From Gammaproteobacteria bacterium (GTDB lineage: Bacteria; Pseudomonadota; Gammaproteobacteria; Arenicellales; JAJDZL01), in assembly GCA_022823625.1 (NCBI GenBank), contig JAJEHQ010000034.1, forward strand, positions 1-64,000: a stretch of 64,000 nt of DNA, given 5' to 3'. The translations under genes were made by a program, and so were the position numbers. Positions 27,483-37,395 of the stretch are shown piece by piece. The stretch's first letter is position 1. Every line of letters starts with the position of its first letter. The notes under the pieces are model-generated. The model saw only the letters and a list, made by a program, of their open reading frames with translations. It did not search any database and was not told the DNA's origin.

Positions 27483-28127
27483 ATGAAACCAATTGGGGTA
27501 TTTGGCGGAACATTTGATCCGATTCATATCGGACACATCTATCCAATACTTGACGTATGTGAAATTACCGGGATCGATGAGGTTCGCTACATTCCCAACG
27601 CGCGCCCTGGGCATCGTCCCACGCCGCGTACTGACCCGAATCATCGTTGGAACATGACGGTTTTGGCTCTGGAAGATTATCCGCAACTGGTTGCAGATGA
27701 TCGGGAGATTAAGCGGCCAGGAAAGTCTTTCATGGTGCCGACGCTTCGCTCCCTGCGTACAGAAAATCCCTTTCGACCGCTATGTCTGATTCTTGGGATG
27801 GATGCCTTTTTACAAATCAGGAACTGGTACTGGTGGGCAGATGTGTTAAGGTTGTCGAATATTATTGTGATGAATCGACCTGGTGCGAAAATTCCCAATG
27901 TACTCCCCGTTTGGTGGGAGCAGGCTCTTCAGACTCAGAACCGGATACTTTATGAGCGTCTTGCGGGAAATATCGTACATGTTGACGTTTCATTCATTGA
28001 TGTGTCAGCGACTCGACTCAGGGTCAGTATGTCACGTGGGGATGAGAGTCCAGAGGGACTACCCGAATCAGTCGCTCAATACATTGCTCAGCATCAAATC
28101 TATACTGCTCAAGGAGTTGCTGCCTAG
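27483..28127 (+). CDS. nadD: Nicotinate-nucleotide adenylyltransferase
   Basis: NadD makes deamido-NAD from nicotinate mononucleotide and ATP. The 214-residue protein begins GVFGGTFDPIHIGHI, holding the nucleotidyltransferase motif GGTFDPIHxGH (about 8-18), and has FILGMDAF-like LILGMDAFLQI (about 100-110) and the C-terminal VSATRLR equivalent of SxTxxR (about 174-180). Length is normal. The next gene, rsfS, starts with TTG directly after the stop, as in the common nadD-rsfS pair. Confidence 0.95.
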   Translation: MKPIGVFGGTFDPIHIGHIYPILDVCEITGIDEVRYIPNARPGHRPTPRTDPNHRWNMTVLALEDYPQLVADDREIKRPGKSFMVPTLRSLRTENPFRPLCLILGMDAFLQIRNWYWWADVLRLSNIIVMNRPGAKIPNVLPVWWEQALQTQNRILYERLAGNIVHVDVSFIDVSATRLRVSMSRGDESPEGLPESVAQYIAQHQIYTAQGVAA

Positions 28128-28493
28128 TTGGAGTCCGATCAAATTCTGCAGCCGATTGTTGATTCAATTGAAGAGGCAAAAGGGCTGAACGTTCAGATTC
28201 TCGATGTTCGAGAACTGACTGATGTAACCGACCACATGGTCGTAGTTTCTGGCACATCTGTTCGACATGTCAAATCTATAATGAAGACAATCGTAGAGCG
28301 ATTGACGGAATTTGGTTGCAAGCCGAATGGTGTAGAAGGTGAGCAACACTCACAGTGGATTCTGCTTGACTATAGCAGTGTTATTGTCCACGTGATGTTG
28401 GCGGAAACACGCGATTTTTACGATCTTGAAAGACTTTGGGACCGCACCTTAAAAAATTCGGTTGACGCGCTGGACGAAAAGGCGTTGGGTTGA
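28128..28493 (+). CDS. rsfS: Ribosomal silencing factor RsfS
   Basis: RsfS binds ribosomal protein L14 and blocks subunit joining when nutrients are low. The 121-residue protein contains TDHMVVVSGTSVRHVKSI (about 31-48), GVEGEQHSQWILLDYSSVIVHVM (about 65-87) and DFYDLERLW (about 92-100). The start is TTG, directly adjoining the nadD stop. In many relatives rlmH follows; here maf follows instead, only 35 bases downstream. Confidence 0.93.
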   Translation: MESDQILQPIVDSIEEAKGLNVQILDVRELTDVTDHMVVVSGTSVRHVKSIMKTIVERLTEFGCKPNGVEGEQHSQWILLDYSSVIVHVMLAETRDFYDLERLWDRTLKNSVDALDEKALG

Positions 28494-28528
28494 ATTTCGA
28501 GGAATTGGACCGACCTTGGTAACTGGCC

Positions 28529-29197
28529 GTGGCACTGAAAACCCCTCGGGTGTTTCTGGCGTCTAGCTCACCGCAGCGATATCGCTTGCTGCAGGCAATG
28601 GAGTTGGATTTTTCAGTCATATCTCCTGATATTGATGAAACACCCAAGAACGATGAAAGTCCAAGTAACTATGTCTTGCGTCTTGCGGTGCAAAAGTCGG
28701 CTGATGCGGTTCAGATGGCGCCTCAATCTTCATTGGAAAGAATTTTCGTTGGTGCGGATACTTGTGTCAGTATTGATGAACACAAACTCGGTAAACCAGA
28801 AAATCTGGCGGAAGCCCGTCAAATGCTGGAGCTGTTATCCGGTCAAATTCATCAAGTTTACTCAGCTGTTTCGGTGACCAATTGTCGGATTACCCGATGC
28901 GTAGTTGCTGTCAGTGAGGTTGAGTTTAATCATCTGACTGAGACCCAAATCCAGTCGTATCTGGCGAGCGGAGAATCCGAAAACCGAGCGGGTGCCTATG
29001 CCATTCAAGGGCGGGCCGTAGCATTCGTAAAGAGGGTTGTCGGATCGTTAACATCAGTAATCGGAATGCCGGTCAAAGAAACGGCAGAATTGCTTGAACT
29101 TGCAGGTGTTTCTGTCCCGTCATACGCCAGCGTTGCTGGAAATGTACTTGCCGAGTTTCAGTTCGAGCACTATTGGCCAGATGATTACTACATCTAA
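28529..29197 (+). CDS. maf: Maf family nucleotide pyrophosphatase
   Basis: Maf-like enzymes hydrolyse non-canonical or dTTP/UTP nucleotides to monophosphates. The 222-residue protein starts with GTG and shows FLASSSPQRYRLLQAM (about 9-24, the SSSxxR substrate loop), VGADTCVSID (about 72-81, catalytic Asp), the LGKPENLAEARQML stretch (about 86-99) and GRAVAFVKRVVGS (about 159-171). It is about 25 residues longer than E. coli YhdE at the C-terminus. It precedes the yhdP-like gene, as in many gammaproteobacteria, but without the usual rng between them. Confidence 0.9.
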   Translation: MALKTPRVFLASSSPQRYRLLQAMELDFSVISPDIDETPKNDESPSNYVLRLAVQKSADAVQMAPQSSLERIFVGADTCVSIDEHKLGKPENLAEARQMLELLSGQIHQVYSAVSVTNCRITRCVVAVSEVEFNHLTETQIQSYLASGESENRAGAYAIQGRAVAFVKRVVGSLTSVIGMPVKETAELLELAGVSVPSYASVAGNVLAEFQFEHYWPDDYYI

Positions 29198-29270
29198 GTA
29201 AGTCAAGGAAAAAACGAAGTTCTCTGATCCAACATCCGGGCCACTTTCCCCAGATCAGGCAAAACAATCT

Positions 29271-32200
29271 ATGTTCATTAAGCTATTCAGAATAGGAAGT
29301 CGCATTCTTGCCTGGTTGAGTGCCGTGGTACTTTTGCTGATATTGTTCGCAGTACTGCTTCTAACCAATCTGAATTCATTTACCCCATCGTTAATTGAGT
29401 ATGTAGCAGCCACACAGGGTACCGACCTGAAACTTGGGTTTGTTCGTGCTGGCTGGGTTGACCAGAACGCGGTCATTAGAATCGATGAGTTGGAAATTGA
29501 ACGAGAAACACGAAAGGAGTTAATTGAACTGACAGCTGACCAGGTTGAAGTTCAGATTTCTCTGCCATGGTTTGGACAGAACTGGGAAATCAAAAAATTC
29601 GAGATTGTCAAACCCAAGGTCACGACGCATCGCTTTGAAACAAAAGACACTCAGCCTCTTCAAACTCAGTTCGACTTCAACGAAACTGGAATGTTACCGG
29701 CGGGGTTGGGGTATTTGTCATCAGTGAGGCAAGTTAATGTCGAAGATGGTGAATACGAGTTCAGGTTTGACAGAAGTGCTAATCCGGTCGACTTCTCAGG
29801 TGGATTCTCAGTCGAAGGGCAAAGTGCGCAGGATTTGAGCTTTGTGTCCGTCAATATGACGTCAAACGAGCATTCTGAAATGCTTGTTACCTTGAATATT
29901 GCTAAATCCAAGCGAGAGAATGGTCAGGAAGAAACAGATTTAGAACTCATCGCAAAGTCAGCTGAAATAGCCCGACTGGCACCTATATTTGGCAATATAC
30001 CCAGAATTTCAGCACTTAACCTGGCAAGCCTTGATACCAGAATTAATGCCAGTGCTGATGCACACTGGATTGGTAATGAACTTGAATCGATTAACTTTTC
30101 CCTTGAGGCACGTGATCCACGTCTGAGTGGGACAATAGCTGACACAAATGGTTTGAATTTCGTGGCAGATGGCAAAATGAAATTCGACAGTTCTGGCACT
30201 CCTCGTGTTGATGTTGACTTCGCATTGGAGTCACTGGACTTCAGAGCTGCCTTGGATCAGATTCCAGGTGCATTTACTCCAAAATTCTATAAACATGCAA
30301 ATGAACGAATCGACTCCCTTTGGTTAACTGAGATGCGGGGTAAATTCAGTGGCACACCAGATGACTTTCGTAAGGAAGGAGATTGGCAGCTAAACGCTGA
30401 TGCGAGTCTTACAAACATCACCTACAGGTTTGGTGAGAAGTGGCCGGCACTTAAAAATGGAGCTGGTAACGTAAATGTGAGCGGCAAAAGAGTTGTCGTA
30501 ACCGGTACTAGTGGATCAATCTATGGGTACCCGCTTGAGAGCTTGGAAGCAAGAATCGAAAATATAGCAATTGCCGATCCCATCATGAATGTTGGTGCCA
30601 GAGTTGACTTACCCCTCAAAGCTGCAATTGACCTGTTTGGTAAGGATGGCATTGTGTCCCCAGGCAAATTGAACTGGATTGCCGGTGGCGAGGGTGAAGG
30701 TAATGTAATTGTGGCTATAGATGTTCCGCTGAGGAGAGGGAAAGAGTTTGATGTGGTAGGGGATATCAAATTCGTTGACGCAGAATTGGCAACTGCCTTT
30801 GGTGTTGATGTAACAGACACTACGGGTCATCTGATATTTGGTCGCTATGGTATTACATCTGGCGATGTATCTGGACAGATGCTGGGTGGTCCATTCAATT
30901 CTCGGTTTAAAGGCTCAGGTATCACCGGAAACTTTACTGCTACAGGACAAGCCTCGGGTCTGGCAAAGCCAGATGCGTTGGATGTGGTTTTGGGAAAACC
31001 GGTGGCGAGCCGATTGTCCGGCAAGCTGGATTGGAAAGCGGACTTTGTATTTGCTTCAAACCGAAATGAAATCAAAATTTCATCTTCACTTAAAGATGTC
31101 ATTTCAACGTTGCCTGAACCGGTACGTAAAGGCGCAGGCATTGAAATGCCTCTAAATGTCGGGATACAGACCAAGGGCAAAATAGAACGAAAAATTGACG
31201 TGAGTTTGGGACCGGCTGCAAAAGCATCTCTTGTGGCGATTCTCAAAGATAAAAAGTGGACAACACAATCCGGAACAGTTTCAGTGGGACTTCCGCTACC
31301 GAAGGGAACGGGTACAAGCGGGATTCTTCCCGTCGGAGAAGGCGCATCAGGAATCGTATTAAGTGTGAATCTCCCGCAACTGGATTATGATGCCTGGTCA
31401 AAGATGCGCATAGAGAGTGAGGATCGCGGTGAGTTCGAAATATCCAGCGCGTTAAACCGTATCTTTATCAAAGCGAATGAACTGACAATCCCGGGTGGAT
31501 ATGAACTGCGAAATGCAGGTGTTGTGGCTGAGAAAAAGCCAACGCATTGGGAAGTAGAACTTTCATCAGACTCGATCACGGGGAATGCTCAATACAAGAG
31601 CACAGAATTCATACATGAAGGTGAATCCGCTTTTCTGAATATCGATCTTTCGAAGTGTCACGTTGATCCTTCAGGAAAAAAGAAAACGTCTAAACCCACC
31701 GACCCAGCCAAACTACCCGAGATACAGTTTCGATGCGCGGATACCCGGTATGGTCAATATCGATTAGGTGAAAGTGCTATCGATGGTCGACCAGAAGCAA
31801 AAAGCTGGCGTATCTCCCGCGCCAGTTTCAATAAGCCACATTTCACGCTTCAGGCGAATGGAGATTGGTATTATGACCAAACTTCCAAACTTGCTTTCAA
31901 ACTAAACTCATTAGACTTTGGATTGACACTGGAAGATTTTGGCTATCCCGACCGCATTAGTCGCGGAAATACAAAACTATCCGGTGAACTTGAATGGAAT
32001 GCTGCACTCACCCGATGGGATACCAAATTAGTTGATGGAAGTGTCGAGTTTAATTCCCAGGCGGGATCGATTTTGAACAAGAGTACAAGTGACGATGCCC
32101 TTAAACTTATTGGCGCACTTAACTACGATATTCTTTTCCGAAAGTTCTCTCACGATATTACTGACGTATTGGTTGAAGATGGAATTTTGTACGAGAAGAT

Positions 32201-32510
32201 GACAGGTACAGCCAAATTGGAAAAAGGGGTTTTTGACGTGGAAGGAATATATTTGGAGGGACCAACGATGTCAATGGTCATGACCGGTACCTCTGACTGG
32301 AACACTAGGCAGCATCAAATCACAATGGGAGTAGAGCCACAAATTAGAAATTCATTAACCACATTGGCAGCGGTGCTGATTAATCCAATGACAGGTGCTT
32401 TGGTTTATGTTGGCGGCAAACTCGCCGAAGAGATGGATATCAGATTCTTTTACCGATATGATATTACCGGGCCATGGGACAATCCTGTTGTCAAACCGAA
32501 AGGCTCCTAG
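29271..32510 (+). CDS. yhdP: YhdP/AsmA-like inner-membrane-anchored protein (DUF3971)
   Basis: YhdP and its relatives TamB and YdbH form periplasm-spanning hydrophobic grooves that carry phospholipids to the outer membrane. The 1079-residue protein has one N-terminal transmembrane helix (about 11-35). A long beta-rich body with repeated amphipathic strands and few cysteines follows. Near the C-terminus an AsmA-like segment contains LKLIGALNYD and the MTGTAKLEKGVFDVEGIYLEGPT region (about 940-1030). It is shorter than E. coli YhdP (about 1266). The neighbourhood maf - yhdP - nitrilase - tldD is the conserved context of this gene. Confidence 0.85.
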   Translation: MFIKLFRIGSRILAWLSAVVLLLILFAVLLLTNLNSFTPSLIEYVAATQGTDLKLGFVRAGWVDQNAVIRIDELEIERETRKELIELTADQVEVQISLPWFGQNWEIKKFEIVKPKVTTHRFETKDTQPLQTQFDFNETGMLPAGLGYLSSVRQVNVEDGEYEFRFDRSANPVDFSGGFSVEGQSAQDLSFVSVNMTSNEHSEMLVTLNIAKSKRENGQEETDLELIAKSAEIARLAPIFGNIPRISALNLASLDTRINASADAHWIGNELESINFSLEARDPRLSGTIADTNGLNFVADGKMKFDSSGTPRVDVDFALESLDFRAALDQIPGAFTPKFYKHANERIDSLWLTEMRGKFSGTPDDFRKEGDWQLNADASLTNITYRFGEKWPALKNGAGNVNVSGKRVVVTGTSGSIYGYPLESLEARIENIAIADPIMNVGARVDLPLKAAIDLFGKDGIVSPGKLNWIAGGEGEGNVIVAIDVPLRRGKEFDVVGDIKFVDAELATAFGVDVTDTTGHLIFGRYGITSGDVSGQMLGGPFNSRFKGSGITGNFTATGQASGLAKPDALDVVLGKPVASRLSGKLDWKADFVFASNRNEIKISSSLKDVISTLPEPVRKGAGIEMPLNVGIQTKGKIERKIDVSLGPAAKASLVAILKDKKWTTQSGTVSVGLPLPKGTGTSGILPVGEGASGIVLSVNLPQLDYDAWSKMRIESEDRGEFEISSALNRIFIKANELTIPGGYELRNAGVVAEKKPTHWEVELSSDSITGNAQYKSTEFIHEGESAFLNIDLSKCHVDPSGKKKTSKPTDPAKLPEIQFRCADTRYGQYRLGESAIDGRPEAKSWRISRASFNKPHFTLQANGDWYYDQTSKLAFKLNSLDFGLTLEDFGYPDRISRGNTKLSGELEWNAALTRWDTKLVDGSVEFNSQAGSILNKSTSDDALKLIGALNYDILFRKFSHDITDVLVEDGILYEKMTGTAKLEKGVFDVEGIYLEGPTMSMVMTGTSDWNTRQHQITMGVEPQIRNSLTTLAAVLINPMTGALVYVGGKLAEEMDIRFFYRYDITGPWDNPVVKPKGS

Positions 32511-32557
32511 TGAATGCGGGTGCTTTCATTCGTCAATTTCAACCGAACAGATGTGTT

Positions 32558-32914
32558 ATGAGTCGACGAATTCAGAGAATCTTTTTATCAGTATTGGCAC
32601 TTTATACGCTGTCAGGTGTCACTATTGCAGATATTGAAGTTCAGATAGCGCACTACGAATGGCCACAAAACTCCTCGGTAGATGATGTTCTTCAAATACC
32701 ACAGTTCAGATCAGCACTTGCTCATTACGATGAATTGGAAAACGCACAGCTGATCATCCGGTATCCCGGGGGTGACGAGGGCAACTCCTGGGCAATTGCC
32801 CTTCGGAATTCCCTAGTCAGTCTCGGCATTCCACAATCTGACATACTACTCGAACCCGCTTCTGGAATCCCTGAAACAATTGTCCTTATTGTTACTGCAT
32901 TGAGCGATTACTGA
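32558..32914 (+). CDS. Small exported protein of unknown function
   Basis: From the ATG at 32558 (MSRRIQRI) the product is 118 residues with a signal peptide ending near TIADIEV. The mature part includes AQLIIRYPGGDEGNSWAIAL and SLGIPQSDILLEPASG, which resembles the helix-strand stretch of OmpA-C-like domains (the R.YPGG...LV..GI....I....G rhythm), without the full domain. An upstream in-frame ATG inside the yhdP-like gene would add 28 residues and hide the signal peptide, so it is disfavoured. The stop shares a base with the following nitrilase ATG, so it is probably co-expressed with it. Confidence 0.65.
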   Translation: MSRRIQRIFLSVLALYTLSGVTIADIEVQIAHYEWPQNSSVDDVLQIPQFRSALAHYDELENAQLIIRYPGGDEGNSWAIALRNSLVSLGIPQSDILLEPASGIPETIVLIVTALSDY

Positions 32915-33708
32915 TGCCGCGAATTGCTGCGATTCAATTGAATGCTGGGGCAGACATCAGTAAAAATCTCAGTTTAACGCGAGATCTGGTTGCTCAGGCA
33001 TGTGAAGAAGGAGCGGTTCTGGCTGCTCTACCGGAATGTTTTGCCTTAATGGCGGCCGATGATCAGCAGCGGCTTCAATTTGCTGAACCTGAGAGTACGC
33101 CCGGGCTAGTACAGAATTTTCTGTCTGATTTAGCAAAGGAAATGGGAATCTGGATTCTCGCAGCCGGTGTTTTTGTTCGCAGCCGGCAATTGAATATGGT
33201 TAGAAATGCAAGCTTTCTGTTTGATGATCGTGGGATATGCGTCTGCCGATATGACAAGATTCATCTGTTTAACGTAAATTTATCGAACGGAGAGCGTTAT
33301 TCAGAATCTAGCTACACAGAACCGGGTACAGAAATCGTGATTCAGGACACACCTGTTGGCACGTGTGGACTAACCAATTGTTACGACGTCAGGTTTCCGT
33401 CACTTTACAAACAATTGGCGGAAAACGGAGCATCCTGGTTTGCAGTTCCATCCGCATTTGCCTATACCACTGGCAAGGATCACTGGGAGGTTTTACTAAG
33501 AGCTCGTGCGATAGAGAATCACGCATATGTTGTTGCGCCTGCACAGTGGGGCCGCCACCCCGGTGATAGACAAACTTATGGACATTCAATGATTGTTGAC
33601 CCTTGGGGTGAAATCATTGCCTGTCAGACCAAAGGCAACGGCGTAATTTTTGGTGAAGTAGAAATTGATCGCGTCAACTCGATTCGCAGACGCTTCATGG
33701 ATACTTAA
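32914..33708 (+). CDS. Nitrilase-superfamily amidohydrolase (Nit-like)
   Basis: The 264-residue protein has the full Glu-Lys-Cys triad: Glu41 in ALPECFAL, Lys115 in YDKIHLFNV and Cys156 in LTNCYDVRFPSLY. Its best fit is the Nit1/YafV-like branch, which hydrolyses deaminated glutathione or omega-amides. The family usually has VCYD; here Asn precedes the catalytic Cys. ARAIENHAYVVAPAQWGRH (about 195-213) is typical of this branch. It overlaps the exported small protein gene by one base and lies upstream of tldD, as commonly observed. Confidence 0.88.
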   Translation: MPRIAAIQLNAGADISKNLSLTRDLVAQACEEGAVLAALPECFALMAADDQQRLQFAEPESTPGLVQNFLSDLAKEMGIWILAAGVFVRSRQLNMVRNASFLFDDRGICVCRYDKIHLFNVNLSNGERYSESSYTEPGTEIVIQDTPVGTCGLTNCYDVRFPSLYKQLAENGASWFAVPSAFAYTTGKDHWEVLLRARAIENHAYVVAPAQWGRHPGDRQTYGHSMIVDPWGEIIACQTKGNGVIFGEVEIDRVNSIRRRFMDT

Positions 33709-33955
33709 GAATGATTTCTTTCGATGTGAAAAGCAATTCGACTACAGGGTTGGCAACGCACCTTTTTGAAAGGCAAGTCCTTGTGAGGAGATACGCAGTG
33801 AGTTCGCGTTGCTATAATCATAAATACTCGTCTTGCAGTTCATACCGATGCTGTTAACTGCTTTAATTTCGTGTTGTTTCCGCTTTCATTACGTCTAGAT
33901 GACTTGGGACAGTATTGTCAGTGGTTAGTGAGTTGACTCCAGATAGAAGGACCTA

Positions 33956-35407
33956 ATGATGGAAAATTACATTGAAATCGCCCGTAAAACTTTGCTTAAC
34001 CCTGCTGAGGTCAGTGATCGAGAGCTGGATCAATTGTTGGGAAAGATGATCGGTAAATCAATTGATTATGCGGATGTTTACTTTCAGTATTCGCGAAGTG
34101 AAAACTGGTCTCTGGAAGAGGGTATCGTTAAGTCCGGCGCCTATTCGGTTGATAAGGGCGTGGGACTGCGCGCAGTCAGTGGTGAAAAAACAGGCTTTGC
34201 TTTTTCTGATGACTTGAGTCTGGAAGCCTTGACCCACGCAGCCCAGTCAGCTCGCGGGATTGCACAAGGAATCGGCTCTGGAAGATCTGGGCTTTTGGGC
34301 AAAGGCAGCACACAGGTTCCAGTGCGTTACTCAGGCGACAACCCCCTACAGAGTCTTGATGAAGATGCGAAAATTTCACTTTTGGAGCGCGTTGAACAGG
34401 AGGCTCGCAAGCAAGACCCCCGCGTCAAGGAAGTGATGGTCAATCTGGCCGGTGAGCATAACGTAGTCATGATCGTCGGGCACGATGGAACGATCTGTGC
34501 GGATGTGCGCCCGCTGATCCGTCTGAATGTTACGGTTGTTGCAGAACAGAATGGACGGCGTGAGCGAGGCAGTTTTGGAGGTGGTTCCAGACAGTCCTAT
34601 GAATTCTTCCAGCAGGACGAACGCGCACTAAACTACGCGCGGGAAGCTGTTCGACAGGCTCTCACAAATCTAGAGTCAGTGGATGGTCCAGCTGGAACTA
34701 TGACGGTTGTATTAGGACCTGGATGGCCTGGAATTTTGCTTCATGAAGCCATTGGGCATGGGTTGGAAGGCGATTTCAATCGGAAGGGAACATCCGCATT
34801 TTCCGGGCGAATTGGTGAGAAGGTAGCGTCTGATCTGTGCACAATCGTGGACGATGGTACGATCGAAAACCGTAGGGGATCACTCAGTGTTGATGATGAG
34901 GGGACTCAATCCCAAAATACTGTATTGATCGAAAACGGAATACTGAAAGGGTACATGCAAGATTTGACCAATGCACGTCTGATGGGACAGTCTCCTACTG
35001 GTAACGGTCGCCGTCAGTCGTTTGCGCATTTGCCGATGCCAAGAATGACAAATACCTACATGTTGTCTGGTGAATCAGAACATGATGAGATTATTGAATC
35101 AGTTAACAACGGACTCTATGCCGTCCAATTTGGCGGAGGTCAGGTCGATATTACCTCGGGAAACTTCGTATTTTCTGCAACTGAAGCCTACAAAATTGAA
35201 AATGGCAAAGTAACCCAACCTGTAAAGGGTGCCACACTCATCGGTAATGGACCAGATGTGCTGACTCGGGTTTCAATGGTCGGAAACAATCTGGAGTTGG
35301 ATTCCGGCATTGGTACATGCGGTAAAGATGGACAACTGGTTCCAGTTGGAGTTGGCCAGCCTACGCTGCGGCTGGATGAAATAACAGTCGGTGGCGTGGT
35401 CGTTTAG
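33956..35407 (+). CDS. tldD: Metalloprotease TldD
   Basis: TldD, with PmbA (TldE), forms a heterodimeric zinc protease that matures microcins and degrades unfolded peptides. The 483-residue protein carries the zinc motif HEAIGH (263-268) followed by GLEGDFNRKG, which is the mark of TldD rather than of TldE. N-terminal segments SLEEGIVKSGAYSVDKGVGLRAV and GTMTVVLGPGWPGILL fit the family. A 247-base gap upstream suggests its own promoter. pmbA follows after 13 bases, so both subunits are made together. Confidence 0.95.
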   Translation: MMENYIEIARKTLLNPAEVSDRELDQLLGKMIGKSIDYADVYFQYSRSENWSLEEGIVKSGAYSVDKGVGLRAVSGEKTGFAFSDDLSLEALTHAAQSARGIAQGIGSGRSGLLGKGSTQVPVRYSGDNPLQSLDEDAKISLLERVEQEARKQDPRVKEVMVNLAGEHNVVMIVGHDGTICADVRPLIRLNVTVVAEQNGRRERGSFGGGSRQSYEFFQQDERALNYAREAVRQALTNLESVDGPAGTMTVVLGPGWPGILLHEAIGHGLEGDFNRKGTSAFSGRIGEKVASDLCTIVDDGTIENRRGSLSVDDEGTQSQNTVLIENGILKGYMQDLTNARLMGQSPTGNGRRQSFAHLPMPRMTNTYMLSGESEHDEIIESVNNGLYAVQFGGGQVDITSGNFVFSATEAYKIENGKVTQPVKGATLIGNGPDVLTRVSMVGNNLELDSGIGTCGKDGQLVPVGVGQPTLRLDEITVGGVVV

Positions 35408-35420
35408 GGTTGGTGTAACT

Positions 35421-36773
35421 ATGCAAGCAAGATCAATCATTCAAGATTCGGGTTCGGCAAATCCTGACCTGGCTAATGCGGTAGTTTATGCCTTGGAATT
35501 CGCTAAGCGCATGGGGACAAGTGGGGCGGTTGCTGGAGTATCTCGAACCTCAGGTTATGATTTAACTGTCAGGATGGGTGAACTTGAAACCATCGAGCAC
35601 CAAAATGGTGGCGGCCTTGGAATAACTGTATTTATGGGATTACGAAAGGGTAGCAGTTCCACATCAGATTTTGACCGGCAAGCGATAGAAGACACAGTTC
35701 GCGCTGCTGCAAGTATTGCTAAATACACTGCAGAAGATTCGTGTAACGGATTGCCACCAAAAGATCGTCTGGTCAGTGAGACAGCAGACTTGGAACTCGA
35801 TTTGCCGTGGCAGATTGATCGTGACCAGGCTCTGGAGATAGCGCTCTCCTGTGAGGAGACAGCGCTTTCAAGTGACTCAAGAATTGTAAATTCTGAAGGA
35901 GCATCAATCGGCACCTCGATTCAGGACTCAGCTTTTGGAAACAGTGATGGGTTGCTGGTTGCTGGACGAAAAACACGCCACAGCATTGTATGTAGTGTTA
36001 TTGGTCAAACCGATTCGGGAATGCAGACCGATTATTGGTTTAGTGCATCTCGAGATCCAGGTGCACTGGATTCTCCCCAATCCATCGGTGCTATGGCAGC
36101 ACGTCGGACTCTTCGTCGGCTTGATGCCCGTAAAATCAAAACATGTTCAGTTCCCGTATTGTTTGAGGCGCCTACTGCCGGCAGTCTGCTCAAGAACTTT
36201 GTTGGTGCAATTAGTGGCGGAGCGCTGTATCGCAAAGCCAGTTTTCTTCTTGATAGTCTGGGACAGCAGATATTTCCTGAAAAGACCCGTATTCACGAGC
36301 AACCACATCTGAAGCGCGGCATTGGTAGCGCAGTGTGTGATGACGAAGGCGTTGCGACCGAAACTTGTGATATTGTGACGGATGGAGTGCTACAAAAATA
36401 CCTGCTTTCTAGCTATTCGGCGCGTAAATTAGGCCTCGAAACGACTGGAAATGCTGGTGGCACATTCAATCTAACCATTGATCCAGGAGACCGGGATTTT
36501 GATGAAATGGTAAAGTTGATGAATAAGGGTTTATTGGTAACGCATACCATGGGCTTTGGCATCAACCAGGTGACGGGCGATTATTCTCAAGGTGCTAGTG
36601 GATTCTGGGTGGAAAATGGAGAGATTCAATTCCCAGTAGAAGAGGTAACGATCGCGGGAAATTTACGAGACATGTTTCGTTCATTGGTCGAGGTTGGAAA
36701 TGATGTCGATTATCGTACTGGAGTTCGAACAGGTTCGATACTGTTGAGCAACATGGCAGTTGCTGGTGAATGA
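35421..36773 (+). CDS. pmbA: Metalloprotease regulator PmbA/TldE
   Basis: PmbA is the non-zinc partner of TldD. I choose the ATG at 35421 over an upstream GTG that overlaps tldD, giving 450 residues, the normal size. Features include LTVRMGELETIEHQNGGGLGITVFMG (about 47-72), FEAPTAGSLLKNFVGAISGGALYRKASFL (about 232-260), where TldD would have its HExxxH, and the C-terminal IAGNLRDMF with TGSILLSNMAVAG. No zinc motif is present, as expected. Genes for the two subunits are separated in E. coli but adjacent here. Confidence 0.93.
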   Translation: MQARSIIQDSGSANPDLANAVVYALEFAKRMGTSGAVAGVSRTSGYDLTVRMGELETIEHQNGGGLGITVFMGLRKGSSSTSDFDRQAIEDTVRAAASIAKYTAEDSCNGLPPKDRLVSETADLELDLPWQIDRDQALEIALSCEETALSSDSRIVNSEGASIGTSIQDSAFGNSDGLLVAGRKTRHSIVCSVIGQTDSGMQTDYWFSASRDPGALDSPQSIGAMAARRTLRRLDARKIKTCSVPVLFEAPTAGSLLKNFVGAISGGALYRKASFLLDSLGQQIFPEKTRIHEQPHLKRGIGSAVCDDEGVATETCDIVTDGVLQKYLLSSYSARKLGLETTGNAGGTFNLTIDPGDRDFDEMVKLMNKGLLVTHTMGFGINQVTGDYSQGASGFWVENGEIQFPVEEVTIAGNLRDMFRSLVEVGNDVDYRTGVRTGSILLSNMAVAGE

Positions 36774-37039
36774 TCCGAGACCAAGTTATTGTTTCGGAAA
36801 ATTTCAACTGAGCGGTTGAGTGGACTTAATCATCTATATATAATTTCCACGCTGATCTGGTATAGATTCTCCCCCTATCCAATCTAATGGCACAAGACCC
36901 TGAAATTTTTTCAGGTATGCGTTTGAATTTAGAAACTCCATCAAGCCAAATCTTCGCGCAGTAACTGTATTGATACTTGATTTCAATTCTAGCGACACTA
37001 TTTGAATAGGATCGATTGCGCAAAACTGACTCAACGAAA

Positions 37040-37369
37040 ATGCCAATATTCGAATACATTTGTTCAGCCTGCAATTACGAATTTGAAACTCTTCAGGGAA
37101 TCAAAGAAAATCCTCTGACTGATTGCCCAGTTTGTCTGGAAAGCAGTCTGCAGAAAAAGCTGTCGGCCGCAGCGTTTCATTTGAAGGGTACTGGTTGGTA
37201 CGAAACCGACTTCAAAAATTCAGGCAAATCAGATGATAAGTCCAAAAAGTCGTCAGACGAAGAGCAAACATCCAAAGCCGACGCCAGCGACTCCGACGCA
37301 AAGAAGACTGAGCCTCCCCAAAAGTCAGAATCTGAGAAAAGTAAGGTCGCCACGCCCGCTGCAACCTGA
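37040..37369 (+). CDS. FmdB-family zinc-ribbon regulatory-like protein
   Basis: The ATG at 37040 (MPIFEYICSACNYEFE) fits the family start. The product is 109 residues. The N-terminal CxxC (CSAC, about 8-11) and second CxxC (CPVC, about 30-33) form a zinc ribbon, followed by the typical KLSAAAFHLKGTGWYETDF (about 40-58). The C-terminal half is a low-complexity Lys/Ser/Asp/Glu tail, also common in this family. FmdB proteins are widely found upstream of aspS in gammaproteobacteria, and that is the arrangement here. The molecular role is not established. Confidence 0.88.
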   Translation: MPIFEYICSACNYEFETLQGIKENPLTDCPVCLESSLQKKLSAAAFHLKGTGWYETDFKNSGKSDDKSKKSSDEEQTSKADASDSDAKKTEPPQKSESEKSKVATPAAT

Positions 37370-37395
37370 CACTACACTGACCATTGAATACTAGT

